From UBA5239 sp031548025 (GTDB taxonomy: Bacteria > Verrucomicrobiota > Lentisphaeria > Victivallales > Victivallaceae): a stretch of 64,000 nt of DNA. Position numbers and translations under genes: made by a program. How positions within the stretch are numbered: the stretch's first letter is position 1; each line of letters opens with the position of its first letter. The stretch is taken from the NCBI GenBank assembly GCA_031548025.1, contig JAVBRM010000011.1:111021-175020 (forward strand), in the 5' to 3' direction. The notes under the pieces are model-generated. The model was not told where the DNA came from. It made no database searches and was given only the letters and a program-made list of their open reading frames with translations. Shown piece by piece: positions 26,811-33,890 of this stretch.

Positions 26811-28530
26811 CAAATGCCGAACTGTATTTGGCTTTGTCGTAGACGCATTTGCCGCGGAAGAATGTTTTATTGACGGTTACATCTTTGAGTTTCTGCGGTT
26901 CGATGGTGAAAATATCGTCACTGCAGATGACGAAGTCCGCGCTTTTTCCAACCGTGATGCTGCCGATGCGGTCCGCCGCTCCAACCTGTCTGGCGCCGTT
27001 GATGGTATAAGCATTAACACAATCACTCACCGAAATCGCTTCGGACTTCGGCGGGGCGATCATATCATCGGTAGCACGGTTGACCGCGACCCACATGTTC
27101 AAGAACGGATTCACCCCCTGCTCCCCGCCCGAAACCGGAAAATCACTGCCGAAAGTAACCGTCACCCCGCTCTTGATCAACGAAGCCAGCGGCACTTGCC
27201 GCTGGTAGCGCTCAGCCCCGAGCACTTCCTCGGTGAACTTATCCGCCCCAAGCCATACCGGAGTGGTCTGATAGAAAACGTCTTTCTGCTCACTGAATCG
27301 CTGAACGCCGTCTTTCGGCAAGACCTGAACGTGGCAGATGGTTTTGGTTCCTTCGATCTTTCCCAGCGCCTTGTGGAAATCCAGCGCTCTGGTAATCGCC
27401 GCGTCGCCAATGGCATGATTATGAACGTTGAACCCTTCCGCCGCCGCCATTGTGGCGATTGGGATCATCTCCTCCATCGTGATGGTGGCCGCTCCGCGTC
27501 CTTTGGCCGGAGGCAGATAATCTTCGTGCATCCAGGCGGACTGAACTTCCAGCGTGCCGTCGCCGATAAATTTCAGGGTGTCGGGCTGGATCAGGTCGGA
27601 AGTATAGTTCTTCCGGAGGTCGCGCATGACCTTGATGGCGTGCTCCGGGGAATCCACGCAGTCACCGAAATAAATATAACTGGTATAACAACGCAACGTC
27701 AGCTCGCCATTCCGTTCCATTTTTTTCAAGGTACGGACGGCCGGTTCTTCGGTAAGGAGCCCAAATCCCGCATCGCAAATGGAAGTAATGCCGTTTTTAG
27801 CAAAAATTTCCAGCGCATTGAGCAGTTCTTTCCGGACAAGGTCCTCTTTGAAGATATTCATTTTGCGCATCAGACTGATTCCGGCAATGCCTTCCACCAC
27901 ATATCCGGTCGGATTTCCCTTGGCGTCGCGCTCATAATAGCTGGCGCCGGGGATGGGATCGGGGGTGTCTTTGGTCAGTTTCGCCAACTTCATTGCCTTG
28001 GTGTTGAACCAGTAAGCATGGCAGTCGTCGCTGAAAATGATGGCCGGACGGTCCGGAATCGCTTTGTCCAGTTCGGCCGCGGTCACCGGTCGGCAGTTGG
28101 TACCGAATCCGATGCCAAGCACTACCGAAAGGTTCTTGTGCTCGGCGTCGTTGGCTTTTTCTTTCAGGACCGCCAGGGTGTCTTTGAGATTCAGCTTGTT
28201 GTCAACCGTAATCATCTTGAGCGAAGTCTGAGCCGAGGCAAGAACCGAATGGCAATGTGAATCGATCATGCCGGGAACGACGCGCTTGCCCTGCATATCG
28301 GAGCCGATACCATATTTCAAAGCCTCCTGGTCACTGCCGACATAGACAAAATTGCCATCCTTCACCACAAACGCCGTTGCCGTCGGTTTTTCCATATCGG
28401 CGGTATAAACCTTGCCATTGTAATAAACCGCATAGCTGCTGTCAGGCTTTGACGAAACACAACACCCGGCAATGACGCAAACCGCGCCCAATATCGCAAA
28501 CCATCCAGACAAACGCAGATATTTACTCAT
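26803..28530 (-). CDS. Amidohydrolase family 3 (YtcJ-like) lipoprotein
   Basis: Exported metal-dependent amidohydrolase of 575 residues with a lipoprotein signal (lipobox VIAGC, Cys ~22), hence membrane-anchored, probably periplasmic. Family-3 motifs: DSHCHSVLA (first metal H-x-H), NHAIGDAA, HVQVLP and GSDFPVSGG, with the usual C-terminal composite beta domain (IGSITVGKSADFVI). Relatives hydrolyse amides, formamides or exocyclic amines; the substrate here is unknown. Most YtcJ-like proteins are cytoplasmic or have ordinary signal peptides, so the lipoprotein form is of note. Monocistronic. Confidence 0.87.
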   Translation of the reverse strand: MSKYLRLSGWFAILGAVCVIAGCCVSSKPDSSYAVYYNGKVYTADMEKPTATAFVVKDGNFVYVGSDQEALKYGIGSDMQGKRVVPGMIDSHCHSVLASAQTSLKMITVDNKLNLKDTLAVLKEKANDAEHKNLSVVLGIGFGTNCRPVTAAELDKAIPDRPAIIFSDDCHAYWFNTKAMKLAKLTKDTPDPIPGASYYERDAKGNPTGYVVEGIAGISLMRKMNIFKEDLVRKELLNALEIFAKNGITSICDAGFGLLTEEPAVRTLKKMERNGELTLRCYTSYIYFGDCVDSPEHAIKVMRDLRKNYTSDLIQPDTLKFIGDGTLEVQSAWMHEDYLPPAKGRGAATITMEEMIPIATMAAAEGFNVHNHAIGDAAITRALDFHKALGKIEGTKTICHVQVLPKDGVQRFSEQKDVFYQTTPVWLGADKFTEEVLGAERYQRQVPLASLIKSGVTVTFGSDFPVSGGEQGVNPFLNMWVAVNRATDDMIAPPKSEAISVSDCVNAYTINGARQVGAADRIGSITVGKSADFVICSDDIFTIEPQKLKDVTVNKTFFRGKCVYDKAKYSSAFVK

Positions 28531-28609
28531 AATCCAAATTCTCCTTTTTTCTAAAAAATATAACCCCGTTCCATTTTTTCAAGAAAAAGGACACGAATTT
28601 TTCATATTT

Positions 28610-28644
28610 CTATCGCTGCATTAAAATACAGCTCCAGGCGATAG
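28610..28644 (-). terminator. Hairpin just downstream of dapB, possible terminator
   Basis: CTATCGCTG (28610-28618) pairs with CAGGCGATAG (28635-28644) with one bulged base and a 16-nt loop, one base past the dapB stop codon. There is no T-run after it on the minus strand, so Rho-independent termination is doubtful. Confidence 0.3.
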
Positions 28645-28645
28645 G

Positions 28646-29449
28646 TTATTTCAATCCCAGAACGTCCTGCATGTCGTAGAGGCCGGGCTTGGCGTTAGCC
28701 AGAAAACGTACCGCGCGCAATGCGCCTTTGGCGAAGGTGTCGCGGCTGGAGGCTTTGTGAGTCAATTCGACCCGCTCGCCGCCGGTCGCGAACATCACCG
28801 TGTGGTCGCCGACGACATCACCGCCGCGTACCGCATGCATTCCGATTTCACGATTGGTGCGGGCTCCGACCAGGCCTTCGCGGCCATGTCTGATGTCTTG
28901 CGGATAGGACAAGCCGCGGGCTTCAGCAGCAATCTCAGCCAGCCGGACCGCGGTGCCGCTCGGGGCGTCTTTCTTCTGGTTGTGGTGCATTTCGACGATT
29001 TCGATATCGTAATCATCCCCCAGGATACTCGCCGTCTGGCGGATCAGGTGAAACAGTAAATTAACTCCGATGCTCATATTGGGGGCGAACACAATCCGCG
29101 CGCCTTCATCGGTAAGTTTTTTCAGTCCGGCCTTGGCGACATCATCCAGCGCCGTCGTGCCGATGATACTCGAGCATCCGGCTTGGGCGGCGATGGCGGC
29201 ATCTCCAACCACATTACCCAGGCTGAAATTGATAACCGCATCGGCCTTACTTACAACTTGGCTGAGACTATCAGTAATCGCCACTCCGCTGTTGCCAACC
29301 CCGGCCACCGCGCCGGCATCCTGCCCCAATAACGGGTTCCCGGCCACCTCAATGGCCCCGGTCAATTGCAAATCATTCGATTCCATAATATTCGCCACCA
29401 AGCGACGACCCATACGGCCAGCGGCCCCGATCACTACTACTCTGATCAT
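28646..29449 (-). CDS. dapB: 4-hydroxy-tetrahydrodipicolinate reductase
   Basis: Cytoplasmic enzyme of the diaminopimelate/lysine pathway, 267 residues (normal length). NAD(P)H-binding GAAGRMGRR at the N-terminus, GTTAL, PNMSIGVNLL, and the signature EMHHNQKKDAPSGTA with catalytic His and Lys. GAGGTG sits just upstream of the ATG. Only 15 bp separate its start from the left arm of the inverted repeat bounding the four-helix-bundle gene, so that unit lies between dapB and its upstream neighbour. Confidence 0.96.
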   Translation of the reverse strand: MIRVVVIGAAGRMGRRLVANIMESNDLQLTGAIEVAGNPLLGQDAGAVAGVGNSGVAITDSLSQVVSKADAVINFSLGNVVGDAAIAAQAGCSSIIGTTALDDVAKAGLKKLTDEGARIVFAPNMSIGVNLLFHLIRQTASILGDDYDIEIVEMHHNQKKDAPSGTAVRLAEIAAEARGLSYPQDIRHGREGLVGARTNREIGMHAVRGGDVVGDHTVMFATGGERVELTHKASSRDTFAKGALRAVRFLANAKPGLYDMQDVLGLK

Positions 29450-29464
29450 AATTCACCTCTTTTT

Positions 29465-29499
29465 TTAATTGATAATTGATAATGGATAATTGATAATTA
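29465..29499 (+). repeat. Left arm of 35-bp perfect inverted repeat
   Basis: 35 bp of AT-rich sequence built from TGATAAT-like units, exactly inverted at 29892-29926. It contains the TAA stop codon (29497-29499) of the enclosed gene. Confidence 0.85.
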
Positions 29500-29892
29500 A
29501 AGAGACCCTTTTCGACAACGCTTTTTTTCTTCGGTCTCTATTTTATTTACCGTTGTTTTAACAATTGCCGTTAGCAATTTTTGCAATTCGGCACAGTTTT
29601 TATAGATGGAATTAAATTCCTTGTCGTTCAAGTAATCCGTTGCATGAAGTAATCTCAACCAATACGTTGTTTCACTGGCTTCCTTTAATGAAATATTCAT
29701 TTTCATCAAAAAATCCCGCGTACTTTGTCCTTCCAACGCTTCAGCAATATTTGCTCCAATGCTGGTACCGCTGCGCAAGAGTTGCTTCGAAAGAATAAAC
29801 TCCTTCTGACTATCGCACAAATATTTATAGAGTTTAACTATTCTTATGGCAAATTCAAAGCTTTTAACCTTTATTACGTTTTCGCTTCCCAT
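29497..29892 (-). CDS. Four helix bundle protein (23S rRNA intervening-sequence protein family)
   Basis: Small protein of 131 residues of the IVP/four-helix-bundle family, recognised by KSFEFAIRIVKLYKYL, LLRSGTSIGANIAEA and LKEASETTYWLRLLHATDYL. The family was first found in intervening sequences of 23S rRNA genes but is common as a free-standing gene; its function is unknown. The ATG at 29892 is the last base of the right repeat arm, and the TAA lies in the left arm. Its base composition is clearly more AT-rich than the flanking genes. Confidence 0.88.
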   Translation of the reverse strand: MGSENVIKVKSFEFAIRIVKLYKYLCDSQKEFILSKQLLRSGTSIGANIAEALEGQSTRDFLMKMNISLKEASETTYWLRLLHATDYLNDKEFNSIYKNCAELQKLLTAIVKTTVNKIETEEKKRCRKGSL

Positions 29893-29926
29893 AATTATCA
29901 ATTATCCATTATCAATTATCAATTAA
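29892..29926 (+). repeat. Right arm of 35-bp perfect inverted repeat
   Basis: Exact reverse complement of 29465-29499. Its outer end abuts the stop codon (29927-29929) of the upstream peptide-binding-protein gene, and its inner end includes the start of the enclosed gene. Confidence 0.85.
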
Positions 29927-31780
29927 TTACGGAATTGTTAATTGTTCGCTGGCCGGAGTCCAGACAATGGTGCTGGGAATTCCCAATGGAAACAGGCGAA
30001 CATTTTGATAACGCGAAGCGATCGCCACCAAACTGTCGGAGGCGACTAAAAATGTGTAGGGCTGTTCATCGTGCAAAAGCTGTTGGAACTGATGCGCCAG
30101 TTTAATGCGTTTGTCGAAGTCGAACTCCACCCGCATGGCTTCAATCAGTTTGTCGGCTTCCTTGCTTCTGAACCCGATATGATTGCTGCTGGCCGGTTTG
30201 TCGGCTTCGGATGAATGCCAGATCTGATAAGGATCGGATTCGTAGGGACTGCTCCAGCCCAGGGTACAGGCGTCGAACTTTTTCTGTTCGAGCCGCTGGA
30301 TGTACACCGACCATTCGAAAGATTGGATTTTCATATCGATACCGGCTTTGGCCATATCTTCCTTGATCAGCGGCAGCATGCGGGTCTGGATCGGATGATT
30401 GGCCACTTCCATGATGGTAAACTCGAATTTGATCCCGCCTTTGTCGACAATGCCGTCGCCGTCGGTATCTTTCCAGCCGGCTTCGGCCAGCAGTTGTTTG
30501 GCTTTGACCACGTCAAACGGCCAGGGCTTGATACTAAGATCGTTATAGGGGCTTTCGTAATAAAATGGCCCGGTAACCACCCGTCCCAGACCATAATAGA
30601 TATCCTTGAGAATGCGGTCGCGGTTGACCAGATGGGTCAGGGCCTGACGCACCCGGCGGTCCTGAAACAACGGATTTTGCTGGTTATAGCCGATATACGA
30701 ATAGACCCGGTTCAAGTACCGGTGCTTTTTCAGGATGCCGTTTTCGCCAAAGGCGGGGACGTCGGTCCGGGCGTGCCATTGTTCCGGCGTCAGCCCCATC
30801 CAGTCGACTTTGCCGGAGATCAATGCCTGGAAACGGGTGTTGGGCATTTTGATGACGTCATAACAAATATCCTTGATCGGCGGAGCGATACCCAGTTCGT
30901 TGCCGAAATACTTCTCCCAGCGGGTAAAGATCACCCGTGAATCCTTGTCCCAGCGAACGAAGCGGTAGGGGCCGCAACCCACAATCATGCGATTGCGCTG
31001 GTGATCGTCGTTGAATCGGAGCGGATCGAAGGGGCCTTCGTAAGCGTGGTACAGGTGGCGCGGCAACGGCGGCAAGCCCAAACTCCAGCTTTCCGAGAGG
31101 AAGTAGGGGCTGGTCCAGACGACCTTGAACTCGTAATCGTTGATCACTTCGATCCGGTCGAGATTCTGCAGATAAGTCCGCAGCGGAGCGCAGTTGGTCT
31201 GTGGATTTTTGATCACGTCGACATAGAATTTGAAATCATGGGCGGTGACTTCCACATCTTCCCACTTCTTGCCGTTGACCGGATCGGTAAAGTCATGCCA
31301 GAGAATACCTTTGCGCAATTTGATCGTGTAAACGAGATTATCCTCGGAGCGGGTCCAACTTTCGGCCATAACCGGCTGGTAAAGTTCGGGTTTGGCGTAA
31401 TTGCGCTCGGCCAGCGATGAATTGCAGATGCCGTAAAACTCGCTGACGGTGCTGTCGTTATTGATCATATAATTCATGTTACCGGTGTCGGCCATAATGG
31501 TATAAATAATCCGGTCGCCCGGAACGGCCTGCGGCTCGAAGAATTCCCGGTTGGCGATATCGGCAGCGGGCGAAGCGGTTTTCGCCTGCGGCTCGACGGT
31601 TCTTTCCACGATTTGAGCGGGAGCGCTTTGCAGATACTTGCGCAGCTCGTCGATGGCTTTGCGGTTGTTCTCCTGCTCCAGGCGCAGACGGTCAAAAACA
31701 TTGACGATGGTAATGCCGAAGAAAATCAGGGCTATCAGCATCAACGTGGCGATAAAATTCAGATAAAAATTTTTATTCAT
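29927..31780 (-). CDS. Membrane-anchored family 5 solute-binding protein (peptide/oligopeptide type)
   Basis: 617 residues. An uncleaved N-terminal TM segment (~10-28) and a short coiled-coil linker (RLRLEQENNRKAIDELRKYL) precede a full SBP_bac_5 fold (~85-600), with YTIKLRKGILWHD, GCGPYRFV and RRVRQALTHLVNRDRI. Relatives bind peptides, nickel or oligosaccharides for ABC importers. No permease or ATPase gene adjoins. It is instead the last gene of the TPR-exbB-exbD-tonB-like run, suggesting a sensing or envelope role. GAGG lies upstream of the ATG. Confidence 0.87.
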   Translation of the reverse strand: MNKNFYLNFIATLMLIALIFFGITIVNVFDRLRLEQENNRKAIDELRKYLQSAPAQIVERTVEPQAKTASPAADIANREFFEPQAVPGDRIIYTIMADTGNMNYMINNDSTVSEFYGICNSSLAERNYAKPELYQPVMAESWTRSEDNLVYTIKLRKGILWHDFTDPVNGKKWEDVEVTAHDFKFYVDVIKNPQTNCAPLRTYLQNLDRIEVINDYEFKVVWTSPYFLSESWSLGLPPLPRHLYHAYEGPFDPLRFNDDHQRNRMIVGCGPYRFVRWDKDSRVIFTRWEKYFGNELGIAPPIKDICYDVIKMPNTRFQALISGKVDWMGLTPEQWHARTDVPAFGENGILKKHRYLNRVYSYIGYNQQNPLFQDRRVRQALTHLVNRDRILKDIYYGLGRVVTGPFYYESPYNDLSIKPWPFDVVKAKQLLAEAGWKDTDGDGIVDKGGIKFEFTIMEVANHPIQTRMLPLIKEDMAKAGIDMKIQSFEWSVYIQRLEQKKFDACTLGWSSPYESDPYQIWHSSEADKPASSNHIGFRSKEADKLIEAMRVEFDFDKRIKLAHQFQQLLHDEQPYTFLVASDSLVAIASRYQNVRLFPLGIPSTIVWTPASEQLTIP

Positions 31781-31792
31781 GTCTATCCTCGC

Positions 31793-32029
31793 TTAACGGC
31801 GTTTGCGCAAAATGCACATGGCATTGCAACGCGGACACCGCGAAATATTTGAATTGTTGTCGATCAGGAAGTTATAATGGCACTTGTCGCATTTGCACAG
31901 CTCATTTTTGCCGACCTTCAAATCATAGGTCCGGGCCCTTCGCAGCTCCCGCAGCCAGAGAATCAGAATGGTAAAAAGCCAAACCGTGAGGTAGAGCACA
32001 AATGCCCAGTAGAAATCGAGTCCGATCAT
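31793..32029 (-). CDS. Small membrane protein with zinc-ribbon tail
   Basis: Predicted protein of 78 residues: an N-terminal TM segment (~6-26), a basic stretch (LRELRRARTYDLK), then two C-x2-C knuckles (CKCDKC and CPRC) forming a zinc ribbon. The start at 32029 overlaps the stop of the TonB-like gene by 4 bp (ATGA), with GAGGGGG just upstream. Function unknown; the operon position ties it to the ExbBD module. Confidence 0.7.
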   Translation of the reverse strand: MIGLDFYWAFVLYLTVWLFTILILWLRELRRARTYDLKVGKNELCKCDKCHYNFLIDNNSNISRCPRCNAMCILRKRR

Positions 32030-32766
32030 AGCGCCCCCTCCCGCCACCAGACCGTAATCAGATAGCTTTGGTACGGTTTGAGCGGTTTGGCGGCATAGAA
32101 TTCCAGCACCGCCCTGACCGCATTCTGGTCGAAAGCGGAATCACCGCAGGAATCATCGACAATTACGCGAGGGACCAGCGGATCGCTCCCCGCCGACACT
32201 TCCAAACGGGTCGGCTTGGCGGGCGGATTTTCCAGTTTTTTGATTTGAATTCCCGACATCGGCGCTCCGTCCAACAATGCCAGAGGATATTCGAACGGCG
32301 GCGGTTCCGGATATTTGCCGTCGGCGGCCGGAATCCCGGCAGTCTCGAAACCATGAAATTCGGATGGCGAAGTCTGTTCGGACGGAAACGGCAGCGCCAC
32401 CAGCAAACTGAACGGCACCAACGGAATATGCGGAACCAGACCGGGAGGGCTCAAAGTCGTTACCGGCAACAGCGAGCGGAACAATGGAGTCTTGGCATAA
32501 CGGCTATAGCCGGATTCATAATCGGGCCGGCTGAAAGCCGGATTCTGATATTCGATCCATTCCGCCACTTCATGGTGCCAGAGGCGCTGCGGAGCCCTGA
32601 GATCCAGCATCATCGTGCGAAAAGGTTTGTCATTGCCGGGTTTGGTGGCCGCGGGCGAATAGCTGAAGCCGAAAATTACAATCGCATGCACCGCCGCCAA
32701 CACGATCAAAGCCTGAGTGGCAGTCAAAATATAATTTTTCGTTGCATTGGATACGGGCTTCGCCAT
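32026..32766 (-). CDS. TonB-like periplasmic protein (operon partner of ExbB/ExbD)
   Basis: Protein of 246 residues with one N-terminal TM helix (~15-35), a proline-rich middle (PPGLVPHIPLVP, YPEPPPFEYP) and a C-terminal ~80-residue domain with AFDQNAVRAVLEFYAAKPLKPY and ending YLITVWWREG. These are the length, topology and ending of TonB/TolA energy transducers, though similarity is weak. It begins 2 bp after the exbD stop at an ATG (32766); the TTG at 32772 is less likely. It would couple the ExbBD proton motor to an outer-membrane partner. Confidence 0.6.
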   Translation of the reverse strand: MAKPVSNATKNYILTATQALIVLAAVHAIVIFGFSYSPAATKPGNDKPFRTMMLDLRAPQRLWHHEVAEWIEYQNPAFSRPDYESGYSRYAKTPLFRSLLPVTTLSPPGLVPHIPLVPFSLLVALPFPSEQTSPSEFHGFETAGIPAADGKYPEPPPFEYPLALLDGAPMSGIQIKKLENPPAKPTRLEVSAGSDPLVPRVIVDDSCGDSAFDQNAVRAVLEFYAAKPLKPYQSYLITVWWREGAL

Positions 32767-32768
32767 AA

Positions 32769-33233
32769 TCAATAGTTCTGTTCAAAAATTGCTTCTTTCC
32801 GGTCGTTCCGTTGCGGCAGGGTCGCGATAAACGAATTCAACCGGGCCTGCTCAGCCAACGCCATGATTTTGGTCAACACGTCGACCGGAATATTTTTATC
32901 GGCACAAATAATCACCGTCGCGGTCCGGGAATGCCCGGCGGCAATCACCAGTTCCTGCGACAGCGCTTCCATATTGACCAGCCGGTCGTTGAAACTGATT
33001 TCGGGACCGGCCGGAGTATGGGCCACCGTGATCACGTACTTTTCCACCCCGATCACACTCTGGGCCCCGACATCCGGCAACTCGACTTTCAAGCCGGATA
33101 CCTGGACAAACGAACTGCCGAGCATGAAAAACAGCAACAGCAGAAAAAACAAGCCGAAAAACGGCGTCAGGTCCGGACGCTGTCCAGTCAATTCCAGTTT
33201 GGATTTAAAACTTTGACTGAAAGGATCTTTCAT
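32769..33233 (-). CDS. ExbD/TolR family biopolymer transport protein
   Basis: Inner-membrane protein of 154 residues: short cytoplasmic N-terminus, a single TM segment (DLTPFFGLFFLLLLFFMLGS) with the conserved Asp at its start (proton path), and a periplasmic domain with ADKNIPVDVLTKIMALAEQA typical of ExbD. The start overlaps the exbB stop (ATGA at 33233). The TolR/ExbD choice is made from the neighbouring TonB-like gene and the absence of tolA/tolB/pal here. Confidence 0.88.
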   Translation of the reverse strand: MKDPFSQSFKSKLELTGQRPDLTPFFGLFFLLLLFFMLGSSFVQVSGLKVELPDVGAQSVIGVEKYVITVAHTPAGPEISFNDRLVNMEALSQELVIAAGHSRTATVIICADKNIPVDVLTKIMALAEQARLNSFIATLPQRNDRKEAIFEQNY

Positions 33234-33877
33234 GCTTCCACCACCGGTTTCCGTTCTGATTTCTGGTGTTTGAAGAAGTGGATGATATCCGAAGAGGCCT
33301 TTTCCATATCCTGAGTCATGGAAATAATCCGCGAGGTCAGGTAATTGTATGCCACATAACAGGGAATCGCCAGGCAAAGTCCGCCCACCATCGTAATCAA
33401 GGCCATACTGATATCGCCGGAAAGGTCGGCGGCGGAGAGGTAGACGCTTTTGGCATGCATAGTCTGGAATGAACGCATAATACCAAGCACCGTTCCCAGC
33501 ATACCGAGCAGCGGCGCGACATAGCCGATGGTCGACAACAGATTCAGATGGCGCTCGAGTTTGGGTATTTCCACCAGATTGGCATCCATGATCGCCTGTT
33601 TGATGTCTTCGAGACCGTCGCCCTGTTCACGGGCCAGGATGGCGGCGGTAAGGATTCTGGCGGCGGGGCCGGGGGTATTGTCGCACAGGCTGATCGCCTC
33701 GATATAACCATCGCGTTTCAATACGTTAATCAGGCCGCGAACCAGCTCGCTGACATTGATCTGGTCGCGATGAAACTGAAACCATTTTTCCAGAAATACA
33801 AACATCGCCAGCACACTGCAGGCAAAAATAATCCACATTAACGGGCCGCCATCTTTCATTATCTGCATAAAGAGCAT
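33230..33877 (-). CDS. ExbB/TolQ/MotA family proton channel
   Basis: Inner-membrane protein of 215 residues with three TM segments (~12-30, ~120-145, ~160-185) and the family core GYVAPLLGMLGTVLGIMRSF and LITMVGGLCLAIPCYVAYNY. With ExbD it forms the proton-driven stator. It precedes exbD with a 4-bp overlap and follows the large TPR gene by 13 bp. Confidence 0.92.
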   Translation of the reverse strand: MLFMQIMKDGGPLMWIIFACSVLAMFVFLEKWFQFHRDQINVSELVRGLINVLKRDGYIEAISLCDNTPGPAARILTAAILAREQGDGLEDIKQAIMDANLVEIPKLERHLNLLSTIGYVAPLLGMLGTVLGIMRSFQTMHAKSVYLSAADLSGDISMALITMVGGLCLAIPCYVAYNYLTSRIISMTQDMEKASSDIIHFFKHQKSERKPVVEA

Positions 33878-33890
33878 ACTTATTTCTCCA

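Larger units (their letters stand above)
29465..29926 (-). mobile_element. Inverted-repeat-bounded four-helix-bundle gene unit (462 bp)
   Basis: The unit consists of two perfect 35-bp inverted repeats with a single ORF between them whose start and stop codons lie inside the repeats. It fits between the dapB ribosome site and the stop codon of the peptide-binding protein without extra sequence. It may move as a cassette; no transposase or target-site duplication is evident. Confidence 0.5.

Noticed and set aside
29497..29892. Four-helix-bundle gene as evidence for a nearby 23S rRNA intervening sequence
   Set aside because: No rRNA sequence is present on either side; the flanks are dapB and a solute-binding-protein gene.
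29465..29926. AT-rich direct and inverted repeats as a CRISPR array
   Set aside because: Only two long arms enclosing a gene; no regularly spaced short repeats or cas genes anywhere in the window.
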